Positions 31,018-42,001 of a DNA stretch of 64,000 nucleotides are shown piece after piece. The position numbers were made by a program, and so were the translations under genes. The first letter of the stretch is position 1; the number at the start of each line of letters is the position of its first letter. The notes beneath the pieces were generated by a model. The model saw nothing but the letters and a program-made list of their open reading frames with translations. It did not search any database and was not told where the DNA came from. This DNA is from Falciphora oryzae (Eukaryota; Ascomycota; Sordariomycetes; Magnaporthales; Magnaporthaceae), in the NCBI GenBank assembly GCA_000733355.1, contig JNVV01000004.1:1892355-1956354 (forward strand), read 5' to 3'.

Positions 31018-32896
31018 GGTTGCGATTGGGTATGTGTAGGTTGTCGAGTGACACAAAATGATGTTCTTGCTTGTTTCTTGGTGGCTGCTTACTCTTCCGG
31101 TGTCGAGCTGGTGAGATCGATGGGTCTCTGGGATCTCACGACTTACTGTGATCTCGGGGCGGCCGCATATTTATATCTTTCATGATGCTGCGTTCGTTTG
31201 TTCTGACTGGCGATCTTTCATGGTCGCGCAGAGGCGAAATCCTACCAATGCGAGCATACTAGTGGTCCCCAAAAACAATCCCCCGAAGTTCGTAACGGCC
31301 CGACACCAAATCTTCGTAAATTCCGGGGCGCTGAAGGCCGGGGTGCAGACCGTCAGCGCCTCGAGGGAAGACACCCAATGGGGGCAAGAGCGTCGTCGGG
31401 TTCATTCCGCAGATGGCCAGGTCGATGTCACGCCGTTTGCCGTGGGCGACGCTGTCATTGGACGCCGGGCTTGACAGCTGGCCCGCTAGCTGAGAGCAGG
31501 GCGTCGTAGCCGACAGGGCGGTTGGGCGGCGCTGCTTTGGTGGCTGCCTACCATCAACCAAAGATGGAGCCAGAATGGTTCTCGGGTTCGGCGGGCAGAC
31601 GCCATCCTTCAAACCTCGTGTTCTGCAATCGTGGTTGCGAGAACTAAACGCGTCCACGCAATCGGCCCTTTGAGGATTACTGAGAGCCAGCCAGTGCGAG
31701 CCAATTTAGGCCGTGCAAGAAGGCATCGCCGACGGATTCTAGAGAAAAAAAACAATAATAAAACTGATAATCGGCTTTTGGAATGTCTCCTGAATATCCA
31801 GGTAAGGACATCTAAGGTACACATTCTTGGAGAAAAAGATCGATCCTCGGCAGAATCGGGCGGGCTGGGGGCTGAACTCAATCGACGATCCAGCATTTGT
31901 GCCACTAAATTCTGACGTTACAGACGAGCCCAGCGACGTCATCGCCCCCCACGGCCGACAACTCGGCGAGACGCCGTCGGGGAAGCCGGTCCGATAGTTT
32001 CATCGTGGCCCAGTGCCGTCAGATGCATTCCAGTGTATGCGGCGAGACGGCGACTCCCGGCGAGGCACGCGACCGCCTCACATGATGGATGCCTCGTCGC
32101 GACGAAGGATCTTGACTACTCGACATTTTGTGCTTGCCGCACCAACGACTTGGTGAGTTATCTCCAGGTCCAAAGACACGATTTCATGCGGCGTGTCGTC
32201 TTCTGCCTCTGAAGTATTGAGGCCTTGGCTTCAAAACACGTGCCCAGCATTGTGCGCAAAGACCAGTCGAGCATTGTCAATTTCCCGTCGCAGGCTATCG
32301 GTGATCTCGGCAAGCCCTGCCGCACCCCACACCAGGCGGGGATGCCCCTGAACGAACTAGCATCAAACACCAAATCCTGCATCCGAAGCCCAACACGTGC
32401 TCCGCCAGGGGCAGCGCACCCTCTCGGAGAAAATCCCCCAAGCCACAGATGCACAAGCCATGGCGGTTTTTCATGCTGGGGGATCGCTCGTTTCGCTTGC
32501 ATCCCCCGGATTCGGGAGGTGGTCTGGCGCACGTGGGTGCGGAAACATCACGTTCGATTGTCGAGAGCTTTCCCAGCCTTCGCTGGGGAGTCGCCCAGGA
32601 CGTGAAAGGGGAGAGCTTGGCGCAATGCGAAATTACACGACGCCCAGGAGAGGGGCTGTCGACTTCTCCCTGTGGGGTCCGGGGATGGTCGGGCGAGGAC
32701 CAGGTTACAATACAAAAACATGGCCGAGAGACGTGCTTGACAACGACCGGCCCGCTCTCCATGTCCAGAGCACCGTGCCGCCTCGAGGGTTCCATCAGCC
32801 GCTAGTCGACATCAGTCCGTCTGCAGCCTGCGTCGTTGTCAACACCTAACACGACCTCGTTGAACCTGATCGTCTGACTCCCTCGGCCACAACGCC
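31018..32896. other. Intergenic, 1.9 kb, no supported gene
   Basis: Open frames of up to about 165 codons overlap on both strands near 32300-32850 but start at non-ATG codons or lack motifs. Regulatory DNA of the divergent secreted-protein and phosphatase genes is the likely content. Confidence 0.45.
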
Positions 32897-34489
32897 ATGA
32901 CTCTCGCCGCATCTCTGGGGGCCATCCTGGCCGGCGTGAGCCTCGTCCACGCCCAGGGCGCGGGCACGCGACTGGACCCCGTCCAGCCCGTCCGCCTGCC
33001 CGACGGCGCCTTCGCCAAGAACCCCCTCGCCCACCTGGGCGGCAACGGCCCCTGGACGGACGCCGGCAACGTCAACGGCATCTCGTCCGACGTGCCCGAG
33101 AACTGCCACGTCGACCAGGCCGCCTACGTGCTGCGCCACGGGTCGCGCTACCCGGACGCGGGCGCCCACGGCGGCTGGGTCGAGATGGCCCGCCGGTTCA
33201 GGGAGAGCAACTACACCGCGACCGGGCCGCTGGCCTTCCTCCACACCTGGGACACCCCCCTGACGCGCCCGGACATCCAGATCGCCCAGCTCAGCCAGAC
33301 AGGCTACAAGGAGCTGCACGATCTGGGCTACACCCTGCGGACCCGCTACCCGGACTTGTACCAGGAGGGCGACCCGTTCTACGTCTACGCCAACAACTAC
33401 ACGCGCGTCCTGCAGACGGCCCAGCTCTTCCTCAAGGGCTACTTGGGGCCCAACGCCACGGCCCTAGGCAACATCGTCGCCGTCACCAGCCGCGGCTTCC
33501 CGGACCAGCTGGCCAACACGCTCGCGCCCTCGGACATGTGCCCGACCTTTGTCGACGACTACGACAAGCAGCAGGCCGAGTGGCAGCCGCGCTGGCTTCC
33601 CGCCTTCAAGGCGCGCCTGTCGCAGTACATCACTGGCGACCTGCAGCTCGAGGACGGTCAGTGGAACGACTTCGCTTACATCTGCGGCTTCGAGTCCCAG
33701 ATCCGCGGCCGCCTCTCCCCCTTCTGCGACACCCTCACCGACGCCGACCTGGCCGCCTACGAGTACCAGCAGGACCTCCGCTACTGGTACGGCCATGGGC
33801 CCGGCGCCGCCGTGTCGTCGCGCATGATGGTGCCGTTCCTCGACGCCCTCGTGAGGCGCTTCGTCGAGGGCCCGGACGCCGACCGCGGCGTAGGTCCCGA
33901 CGGCACCGCCGGGTTCGCGGTCCCCAAGCTGCTCATGAATTTCCTGAACGACGGCCAGCTCAACCAGCTCGCGGCCGCGATCGGCGTCTTCGACGAGCAG
34001 GCGCCGCTGCCGACGGACCGCATGCCCGAGGACCGCCTGTGGCGCAGCTCGCGCATCTCGCCCATGCGCGGCACCATCGCCTTTGAGCGCCTCAACTGCC
34101 GCGTCTCGGGCGGCGGCGGTAGCGGCAACGGCACATCCCCCGCGCCCACCACCACCAGGCGGTCGTGCAAGGCTAGGCCCACTGGTGCTGCGGGCGCGGC
34201 GCAGAGGAAAAAGAGGCAGGCGACTGGGAGTGGCAGCGCCAGCCGCAGCGAGACCTATATCCGCATCCGGATCAACGAGGCCGTCTACCCGGTCCCTTCG
34301 TGCCAGGACGGACCAGGGAAGTCGTGCCGCGTGGCCGACTACGCAAAGTACGTGGGCGACAAGCTCGCCGCCATCGGCAGCTTTGCGCAGCTGTGCAACG
34401 CGACGGCCCCGGGCACGCCCAGCCAGGTCCAGGGCGCCAGCTTCCTGACGAACCTCAACCAGAACCATCTCAAGATCATCCACCCTTAG
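32897..34489 (+). CDS. Histidine acid phosphatase (phytase-like), secreted
   Basis: A single-exon 530-aa protein with signal peptide MTLAASLGAILAGVSLVHA. The clade-2 histidine phosphatase motif RHGSRYP is at residues 80-86, His81 being the phosphate-accepting nucleophile. The usual C-terminal HD motif (His-Asp proton donor) is replaced by Asn-Asp in MNFLNDGQLNQL (Asn351-Asp352). The flanking hydrophobic context is otherwise as in the family. Several NxT/S sites (NYT, NAT, NGT) suggest glycosylation. A Gly/Ser/Thr/Arg-rich insert, about residues 404-450, interrupts the C-terminal part before a conserved end with two disulfide-type cysteines (PSCQDGPGKSCRVADYAKYV). Activity would release phosphate from organic phosphates outside the cell. 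The Asn at the donor place may alter pH optimum or specificity. Convergent with the HNH nuclease gene. Confidence 0.93.
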   Translation: MTLAASLGAILAGVSLVHAQGAGTRLDPVQPVRLPDGAFAKNPLAHLGGNGPWTDAGNVNGISSDVPENCHVDQAAYVLRHGSRYPDAGAHGGWVEMARRFRESNYTATGPLAFLHTWDTPLTRPDIQIAQLSQTGYKELHDLGYTLRTRYPDLYQEGDPFYVYANNYTRVLQTAQLFLKGYLGPNATALGNIVAVTSRGFPDQLANTLAPSDMCPTFVDDYDKQQAEWQPRWLPAFKARLSQYITGDLQLEDGQWNDFAYICGFESQIRGRLSPFCDTLTDADLAAYEYQQDLRYWYGHGPGAAVSSRMMVPFLDALVRRFVEGPDADRGVGPDGTAGFAVPKLLMNFLNDGQLNQLAAAIGVFDEQAPLPTDRMPEDRLWRSSRISPMRGTIAFERLNCRVSGGGGSGNGTSPAPTTTRRSCKARPTGAAGAAQRKKRQATGSGSASRSETYIRIRINEAVYPVPSCQDGPGKSCRVADYAKYVGDKLAAIGSFAQLCNATAPGTPSQVQGASFLTNLNQNHLKIIHP

Positions 34490-34676
34490 ATGCGAGAGTT
34501 GAAACTTGAATGAAGTCGCATGATGTTATATGTACTTAATCCGTAATGAACTAATAAACATATATACAACGAATCCCTCTCCCGTTCACCCCTTTCCCAC
34601 CTTTCCAGGCTTGGGACAGCCCCAAGTCCCCGACCGCCATGACCAACCCACAAAACGCCTTTCCCCAGGAGCGCGA

Positions 34677-35442
34677 CTAGCACGTGTTCAGCATGCTGGT
34701 CAGCGCCGTCTTCTCGGCGCTGGTGACGGTCAGCTGCCAGAAGCTCTTGACCTGGACCCAGGACTTGGCGTAGGTGCAGTAGAAGGACGCCAGGGGCGGC
34801 TTCCACTTGTCGGGGCTGCTGTCGCTCTTGTTGTTGTTGACCTTGCCGGTTACGGCCCAGAGCTGGGGGCGGGTGATGTCGTTGGCGAACTGCTGGCGCT
34901 TGGCCGTGGTCCAGGAGGCGGCGCCGGACTGTACGATTTGTGTTGTGTTAGCTAGAAGCCCAACGAAACGTACGAAAGGCAGATAAGGGGGGAGAGGGGA
35001 AAGGCCACATACAATCCAGGCGTTCTTCAGAGGGACCATGTGGTCGATCTGGATGTCGGAGGCGCTGGTCCACCTGCCGCCGTCGTAGGGGCTCACCCAC
35101 GTGCCCGAGACGGCGTTACAGGCGGCGTTGGTCTCGACGTTGGTGCCGTCGCGCTGGAGCACAAACTCCCTGGTGTTGCAGGCGCCGGAGACGGTGGCCC
35201 AGGTGGGGAAGAGCTTCCTGCTGTACCCGTCGCCGCTGCCCGACGCGGCCACGGTGAGGCCGGCGAGCTGCGACTTGGCGTCCGAGGTGGACGGGATTCC
35301 CGGCTGTGATTTTGGTGGGTCAGTGCTCTGCTTCGCGCCAAGGTTTTTTCTTTTTGGTGAGGGGTTGGCTTACAGGCGCAGGCTCGGGAATAGGGGCCGC
35401 AACGGCCAAGGCAACGAACGACAGGAGCACCGAGAACTTCAT
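34677..35442 (-). CDS. Secreted HNH-type nuclease (DUF1524/GmrSD-like)
   Basis: Exons 35442-35374, 35303-35013 and 34928-34677, all phase 0, give 203 aa. Introns are 70 and 84 nt (GTAAGC..CACAG, GTATGT..TACAG). Signal peptide MKFSVLLSFVALAVAAP with a Pro-rich spacer. The mature domain holds the HNH core DIQIDHMVPLKNAW (Asp110-His111). It is followed by a Trp/Asn-rich part (RQQFANDITRPQLWAVTG, then VNNNKSD), which supplies the other metal and DNA-binding residues. Cysteine pairs (GACNTREF, NAACNAVSG, FYCTYAKSW, terminal NTC) suggest an extracellular disulfide-stabilised enzyme. Likely role: degradation of extracellular DNA for phosphate and nucleosides, which fits its acid-phosphatase neighbour. 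The exon junctions reproduce the domain without gaps. Confidence 0.88.
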
Positions 35443-37338
35443 GGCTGCAGACCTCGAGGTGGGGAGCTGGTATAGACAACAAAAGAGTGACTTGAGGCGA
35501 GGGCGGATGGGTTCAGTCGGGCTCGCTGTCGAACAGATCCATCGACTCGATAGACGATGAAGGGGGGAACGGCCAGGTTATGTACTAGCCCGCCCTCCTC
35601 CACTGCCACCCTCCATCGAGAATATGCCTCTCGGTGTCGGGGTCCCAATGCCGGTGAGGGGCCCTGCCCAGGCCGCCGGATCGTACACGCTTAGTCGATG
35701 TCTCTAGCGAGCGGGCTGGCGGGCGGCGCTGCGACGCGCAGCTGAATCGAAACACAAGGCCTCCATGGCTTGCACGACAGCCATTGACAGCGCGGATTGG
35801 CCCGCGGGCGCATCACCGAGCCACCACCACCCCGGCCTTCCCGAATTGAAGGGCCGCTACACGGACCAATGCCAAGTCTGGCAATGCTCGCCGAGGGGTG
35901 GAGGCGGAGGGAGGGAGCGCGGCGGGCACCAAAGGACGCCCCGCGCCGTTTTCTCGCGCGCCGCCCGAGAGCACGGATTTGGGCCACTGAGCTACACGTA
36001 AGCCGCTACGGTGCACACTGCTGAAAAGGCGCCCTCCCCGTGGTGGCTGTGGACCTGGTTGTCTTGCCCAGTCAGGGCCCCCAAAATTGAGGGGGTATCG
36101 CGAACTACCGAATCAGGGGTTCATCCCAGCCTGTCAGCTCGGGCGTCCCAGCTACCGCCAGCGACGGGCCAATCACGAGGCAGAGACGGGCCATGCCTTT
36201 CTCCGACAAGCCGAGTCAGGGGAACTGACCTTCCTGTTCTGGAAGAATTGCTAGATGTCTTGGTTTCCCCATGGAGAAGGAGATGAGGGCTGTTCATCCA
36301 CCCGCGATGCACGGTGAGGTGGAGGGATATGGAGGGATTTGTCCGTTTCAGTTAGAAGGTTATGTGCCATTCGCAATCTTGGGTTTTATGGTTCAAAACT
36401 TTCTTTCTATTATCATCTAGGGAAATTGTGCGAGGTCATGGTTCGCAAGATGTGGGTGATTTCGTTATGGCTTTACACGTCGGACCGGACTGACCCCAAA
36501 TTCCTCGCATCGAAATCACATCCATATGCGCTTCAATGCTCGAGGCCATGACAATCATATCCGCCGCGTCGCCAATGCGTGCATCTGGGCAACAGCTCCG
36601 CGTAGGGTATCACTCTCTTCCAACCCAAGGCCCAGGCACCGCTGCCTCCCGGAGGGGCGGCTGATATGCCAAAAGCATAAAAAGAGGGCGGCCGGTGGAG
36701 TGGAAGCGCCAACTTCCCCATGCCCCCGCCCCCTCGGCACGCGATTCTTCGTACAACGTATAATTGGGCGAGATATTGGAGTCGCTTGTTGACTTGTTGA
36801 CAAAGAGCCGCTTCCCTGAAATGTTGCTGATTTCGGTCAAGGTGATCGTTTGCGTTGTTATGGGTGGAACGTGTGTCGGCTCGAGATTGTCCGATCGCCA
36901 AGCCGGCAACCACGCAAATCTGGGGACCCCTTCGGCTGAGGGTAGCCAACGGACGGGCGGAAGCAAGGGGCTTGATTCACCCCTAGCCCCTGCCAGCGTT
37001 GTCTTCCCCTATGTTTGGTTGCAGACCAGAGCCTTATAGGCGAAATCAACTCATCTTTCATCTTAATTGCGCCAGGCGAGCCAGGGACATCGACAATACC
37101 CGTTATGCTTGGGGTCATTTGGCATTTCAAATCGGATGGCGCCAGATGGAGCATGGGCGGTGTCGTAACAACCAGGGCGAGACTGACTTCCTTGGAAAGA
37201 AACGGACGGAGCTGACAAGCCCCTAGAGACACTGGCAACTAGGATGGGCCCCACATCATCTCGACGTGTGACCCGGTACTCACACGCTGGCAACTAGCTC
37301 GTCTGTATTACAGGCAAGAATTATCTAGAGGTGGATAT
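35443..37338. other. Intergenic, 1.9 kb, no gene seen
   Basis: No convincing ORF on either strand. It is the promoter side of the nuclease gene and the 3' flank of kynureninase. Confidence 0.45.
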
Positions 37339-39072
37339 CTACGCCATAACAGCCGACCTAATCGCATTGACGCACCTCCACACGTCCTCGAACGTGTTGT
37401 ACATGGGCACCGGCGCCACGCGGATCACGTTGGGCTTCCGCTTGTCAAGCACAACTCCCGCCTCGCCCAGCTTCTCCACGACCGTGTCGAGCAGGCCCTC
37501 GCGCAACAGCACGCTCAGCTGCGCCCCGCGCTCCTCCTTGTTGGCCGGCGTGATGATGCGGAACGCGGACTCCCGCTTCTCCGTCTGCGCCCGACCCTCG
37601 TCCGCCACGACCTGGAGCAGCAGGTGCTCGGCGTACGCCGTCATGCGCAGCGACTTTGCGCGCAGCTCGGCCATGCTGGTGCGGCCAAAGACGGACAGGG
37701 CGCCGCCGAGGGCGGCGAGGTCGATGGCGCTGGGGTTGGACACGATCCAGCCCTGCGCGCCGGGCGTCGGGACGAACTCCTTGGCCATGTCGAAGCGCAC
37801 GCTCTTGTCGCCACCGTACCAGCCCGCCAGCCTGGGGTAGTACTGGGCCTGCCCGCCCTGGTCCTGGAGGCGGACGACCTCGCCGTGGCGGCGGTGCACA
37901 AAGGCGCCCGCGATGGCGCCCGGGCCGGCGTTGAGGTACTTGTAGGTGCACCAGACGGCAAAATCTACGCCCCAGTCGTGCAGCTGCAGCGGCACGTTGC
38001 CGGCCGCGTGCGCCAGGTCCCAGCCCACCACGATGCCCTTGGCGCGGGCGTGGGCTGTGATGCGCGCCATGTCGAAGAGCTGGCCGCTCCAGTACTGGAT
38101 GCCGGGCAGGAGAAGCAGGGCGGTGCTTTCGGCGTGCTCGTCGATGGTGCTCAGGATCTTCTCCGTCGAGATGTAGAAGTTCTCGTCCGGATGCAGCTCC
38201 ACCAGCGACTTTGTTGGGTCCAGGCCATGCCATTGGATCTGGGAAGCGATGGCGTACTGTTTTGCGGTTCTGTCAACACATTTTTGCTTTTCCAGGTGTG
38301 GCTAGGCGATGTGGAACAAGGAGGCAACGAGAACATACAGTGTCGCTGGGAAACGGCTTCCACTCAGCAATGATCTTGTGCCTCGTCGCCGTCGGCCGGT
38401 AGAAGCTTGCCATCATAAAGTGCAAGTTCGCCGTCAGCGTGTTCATGATGGCGACCTCGTCGGGACCCGCAGCACCGACTATGGGCACCGACTTGGCCGC
38501 GAGGTCGGCGGCCATGTCCTGCCAGCTGCCGCCCAGCGGCGAGTTGTCCAGCGCCGTGAAGTGGCCGTGCACGCCGACTGAGGCCCACGTCTCCAGCTGC
38601 GCGTTCAGGTGCTCCCGCACCGCCTTGGGCTGCAGCCCCAGCGAGTTGCCGCAGAAGTACACTGCGGGGTTGGTCTCGTCAGAGCTGGAGCCGGCTGCTG
38701 CCGCCGCGCTCCCTGTCGTCCCATTCTCCTGGGCCGGCTGCTGCGAAGACGGAGACTTGTGGTTTGGTGGGTAAGCTGTACGCCGAAACGCACACGGGGG
38801 GTGTTAGTCTATGCACACACGGCTGCAAGCGGACAAATCGAGTGGGCCGGCAGTTGGGATGGATATCAAGACACGCCACATCCGGATCGAGGCGAGTCGG
38901 TCCACTCACCAGGAATCTTGCCATCCAGCGCCTTCTTCTTCAGCGAGGCGACGGTGGGGAAGATGAAATGCTCCCGCAGGTGCCGCAAAGGATCCTGGGC
39001 GTCCTGCGAACGAGCGTATTCTAGCGTGCTCGCATTGGCAGGAAACTCGATGGGGTCCGAACTCGCAGGCAT
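37339..39072 (-). CDS. BNA5: Kynureninase
   Basis: PLP enzyme that cleaves 3-hydroxykynurenine (or kynurenine) to 3-hydroxyanthranilate (or anthranilate) and alanine in the cytosolic kynurenine/NAD pathway. Exons 39072-38910, 38775-38339 and 38256-37339 give 505 aa. Introns are 134 and 82 nt (GTGAGT..TACAG, GTATGT..ACAG). Family sequence is clear: EFPANASTLEYARSQDAQDP at the N-terminus, VYFCGNSLGLQPKAV, FPSDTYAIASQIQWHGLDP across the second junction, GWDLAHAAGNVPLQLHDWGV and the PLP-lysine region AVWCTYKYLNAGPG (Lys near residue 306). An Ala/Ser/Gly-rich insert before VYFCGNS, about residues 64-85, is longer than I expect for the family. It diverges from the IDO gene, the first pathway step, across about 1.1 kb. 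Confidence 0.96.
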
Positions 39073-40147
39073 GATCTCTGACTGACACAATGATCGATAG
39101 ATGAGACGGAAGTCAAGGGATGACGTGTAGGAGTGGGTAGTCCACCGTTGAGTGGGCAGGGGGCGGCGGAGGGAGGAGGCGGGTGGTAGGCTTGTCAGTA
39201 TAAAGTTGGTGGCTTTTCCTGTTTCTGTTCCACTTAGTCAAGCGGATCTGGCGTGTTCCCTCTCCGGTTGTGCACCTCTCTCTTTGGCTCTTGTCAGTTC
39301 GTCTAGGCCGAGTGAGGACGGCCGAACACACTTTGTAGACAGCGTTGCTGGCACGCAGTCTCTCGGCCTTCGCTCTCGGCGCGAGCAGCGGCTGGAGCGA
39401 TTCAGGGCTGCATGGCGGCTGCTACATTACCCCACGCGCTTCTCCGATGCCGCAGCGCGGGCGTCGCCGCGTTCCTACGTGTTCCAGGCCGCGCGAACGT
39501 CGTAGATGCTGACGCAGCAGCGAACAATTCCATGGGAGCTCCATGGATGACAGCCAACGGCACGCAATTGACCCACCACGTGAGCATTCCGCACCGGCCG
39601 CCCCCAGCCGCCGCTAGCCGAATTTCGCGATGGCCAACAGTGGATTCCACCAACCTCGTGTGCAAGGCCGACCTGGGTTCCTGCTCTTTCCAAGCGAAGC
39701 ATGCCTGCTAGCGCCGGAAGAAATAGGCACAGGATGGGTCATATGAGGCGATTACCGACGGTATCTTAGAGTACTTGATGTTTTGTCTCCATTTCGGTCC
39801 ATTTCTATGACAAATTGTCCACCTCACCGCTCGTATTCTGGCCGACCTCGGGATTTCGAGAGCTTTGGAGTTGCTGGTGGCAGGGTCAGGGGCCATGGCG
39901 CGACCGAGACGGTGTTTCCTTAAGGTGTCTTCGAGAGTCCTGGTCTGGCGAACTGGACGATGTGCCAGAGCATCGTGCCTTCCACTGTCTTCCACTGTCA
40001 GACTTGCTGTTTCCCGCTCTGTCCGAACCTTGTTGGCGGCGGAGTTAGCGCAAACCTTGAGTCGAATCTGAAATCCGTTCCATTCAACCGTCCGTCTTAG
40101 CTTGTCTTGCTGGGCCTTTGGCTCGTCTTTTCCTCCCCTGCTCCGCT
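39073..40147. promoter_or_regulatory. Shared divergent promoter region of kynureninase and IDO
   Basis: A 1075-bp spacer between the two start codons, with no gene of its own. The shared region could allow co-regulation of the two pathway enzymes. No specific operator could be assigned by eye. Confidence 0.5.
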
Positions 40148-41689
40148 ATGTCACCCCATGAAAAGACCCCCAAACAGCAACATGCTGCGCCTGAAGACCT
40201 CCTTGGCACGACCTTCTCTGTCACTAAAAATGGCTTCCTCCCGGCCCAGGCTCCGCTAGCACGCATACCGGATCCATACTACGAGCCATGGGAGACTCTG
40301 GCTAGGGACCTCCCCAGACTCCTGCGGGAAGGCAAACTGAGAAGCGCCGTCGAGGATCTGCCCATCCTCGACTGCTCTCGGCTCGGCCCGGAGCCCGAGT
40401 GGAGAAGGGCGTACATCATCTTGACTTTCTTCACGCACGCCTATGTCTGGGGTGGCGAGACTCCATCGGAACGCCTGCCGCCCCAGGTTGCAGTCCCCGT
40501 TTTGGCTGTGTCGAACCACCTTGATCTGCCCCCGGCTGTGACCTACGCAGCTGCGAATTTGTGGAACTTCCGCACTACCAGCCCCACGGAAGATGCCACT
40601 TCGTTCAGCGACCTGGAGTCGCTCGACTGCCTGCTCAGCTTCACCGGAACCCCCGACGAGTCGTGGTTCTACATGATCAGCGTGGCCATGGAGTGCGAGG
40701 GCGGCGAGATCATCCCGACCATGCTTTCCGCCATGGAGCGCATCTTGCCTCCGGGCGCCAACGGCACCGCCGAGTACGCCACCGTGACGGCCGCCATGGA
40801 GCAGCTCATGGCCTGCATCCGCCGCGTCGGCCGCGTCCTGGACCGCATGCACGAGCGCTGCGAGCCTGACGTCTTCTACCACGCCATCCGTCCCTTCCTT
40901 GCCGGCAGCAAAAACATGCAGGCCGCTGGCCTGCCGCGCGGTGTCTTCTACGAGCGCGGCGGGGGCGAGGGCGAGTGGCTGCGGCTCAGGGGCGGGAGCA
41001 ACGGGCAGTCGTCGCTGATCCAGTTCTTCGACGTTGTTTTGGGCGTCGAGCACACCGCGACTGAGAACCAGAACTCTGGTGCCGCCGGAAGTCGGCCCGT
41101 GTCGCCGGCTCTCCCCAAGACCAAGCAGCAGGGTCCTGTCGAGGAGGAGCCCGAGCTCCCCTTCCACGAGGAGGTGCGCGCTTACATGCCCGGCCCTCAC
41201 CGGCGGTTCCTCGCGCACGTCCGCGCCCTGCCCAGCATCCGCCGCTTTGCCCTCGAGCCGTTCAGCGCTTCCGACGACCCTCTATCGGCAGAGAAGCTGC
41301 TGCTCTGGGAGACGTTTGAGCGCGCCACCAAGGTCCTAGCCGAGTTCCGCAACAAGCACCTGCAGATTGTCACGCGGTACATCGTCGTGCCCTCCCGCAA
41401 GCACCAGCAGAACCAGCAGAAAGGGTCCATCGGTCTCGCCGGCGTTGGAACCAGCATCTGGCGCGAACCGCCGCAGAACCCCGTCGCCATGCCCAAGGAC
41501 GTTGGTCATGACACTGGAGGCTCGCTCGATGGCAAGGATGCAGGAGCTGCCAAGAGCGACGCTCGCGGTCGTCGCGTGTCGGAGACACAGCTCACCGGCA
41601 CCGGAGGCACTGCCCTGATGCCGTTTTTGAAGCAGGTCCGGGACGAGACCCTTCGTGCTGGCCGACCGGACTCGGCCCAGCTCGGCTAG
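40148..41689 (+). CDS. BNA2: Indoleamine 2,3-dioxygenase
   Basis: Haem dioxygenase opening the indole ring of tryptophan to N-formylkynurenine, the first step towards NAD. A single-exon 513-aa protein, ATG at 40148 (CTATGTCACC). Family marks: GFLPAQAPLARIPDPYYEPW at the N-terminus, AYVWGGETPSERLPPQVAVP, ESWFYMISVAMECEGGE, FYHAIRPFLAGSKN, GRSS-type loop as GGSNGQSSLIQFFDVVLGVEH, YMPGPHRRFLAHV, and the proximal haem ligand in EFRNKHLQIVTRYIV (His404). A low-complexity insert lies between the loop and YMPGPH, and a hydrophilic tail follows residue about 430, both typical of fungal enzymes. Divergent from kynureninase, it forms a small tryptophan-catabolism locus. Confidence 0.97.
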   Translation: MSPHEKTPKQQHAAPEDLLGTTFSVTKNGFLPAQAPLARIPDPYYEPWETLARDLPRLLREGKLRSAVEDLPILDCSRLGPEPEWRRAYIILTFFTHAYVWGGETPSERLPPQVAVPVLAVSNHLDLPPAVTYAAANLWNFRTTSPTEDATSFSDLESLDCLLSFTGTPDESWFYMISVAMECEGGEIIPTMLSAMERILPPGANGTAEYATVTAAMEQLMACIRRVGRVLDRMHERCEPDVFYHAIRPFLAGSKNMQAAGLPRGVFYERGGGEGEWLRLRGGSNGQSSLIQFFDVVLGVEHTATENQNSGAAGSRPVSPALPKTKQQGPVEEEPELPFHEEVRAYMPGPHRRFLAHVRALPSIRRFALEPFSASDDPLSAEKLLLWETFERATKVLAEFRNKHLQIVTRYIVVPSRKHQQNQQKGSIGLAGVGTSIWREPPQNPVAMPKDVGHDTGGSLDGKDAGAAKSDARGRRVSETQLTGTGGTALMPFLKQVRDETLRAGRPDSAQLG

Positions 41690-41893
41690 GTTACCTCGCA
41701 CCGGCTAGATTTCGTATCTATGTCATGTGTTTTTGTTACTCTTTTTCCTTTCATTGGGAGGCAACAGCGCTAGCCGTCGCCCTCTTCCATTTCTATTTCT
41801 TTTCCGTCTTCTGCATTTTCCTCGTCACCAGCATAAGCATAGCGTTTGGGAAACTGGGCAGGTCCGTGGAGATTGTTCGTTCTGGCCGCACAT

Positions 41894-41907
41894 ACCTCAG
41901 GAGTCCT
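41894..41907. repeat. Candidate attachment-type direct repeat, left copy 1
   Basis: ACCTCAGGAGTCCT, within a 71-bp unit repeated twice in tandem (both units begin CCGTGGAGATTGT at about 41866 and 41937). It differs at one base from the other two copies. Confidence 0.5.
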
Positions 41908-41969
41908 TTGTTTCATGTAACGTTGAGAATGTCGTCCGTGGAGATTGTCTTGGCTTCGCGGCCGGGCAT

Positions 41970-41983
41970 ACCTCAGGAGTTCT
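41970..41983. repeat. Candidate attachment-type direct repeat, left copy 2
   Basis: ACCTCAGGAGTTCT, identical over 14 bp to the right-hand copy 4.3 kb away, in the same orientation. Downstream bases GTGTAGAATAGTATC resemble GTGTCACAATAGATC after the right copy. Confidence 0.5.
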
Positions 41984-42001
41984 TGGTTTTTGTGTAGAAT
42001 A

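Noticed and set aside
32397..32849. 150-codon ORF upstream of the acid phosphatase
   Set aside because: No ATG context or motif, and overlapping open frames on the other strand. Treated as promoter DNA.
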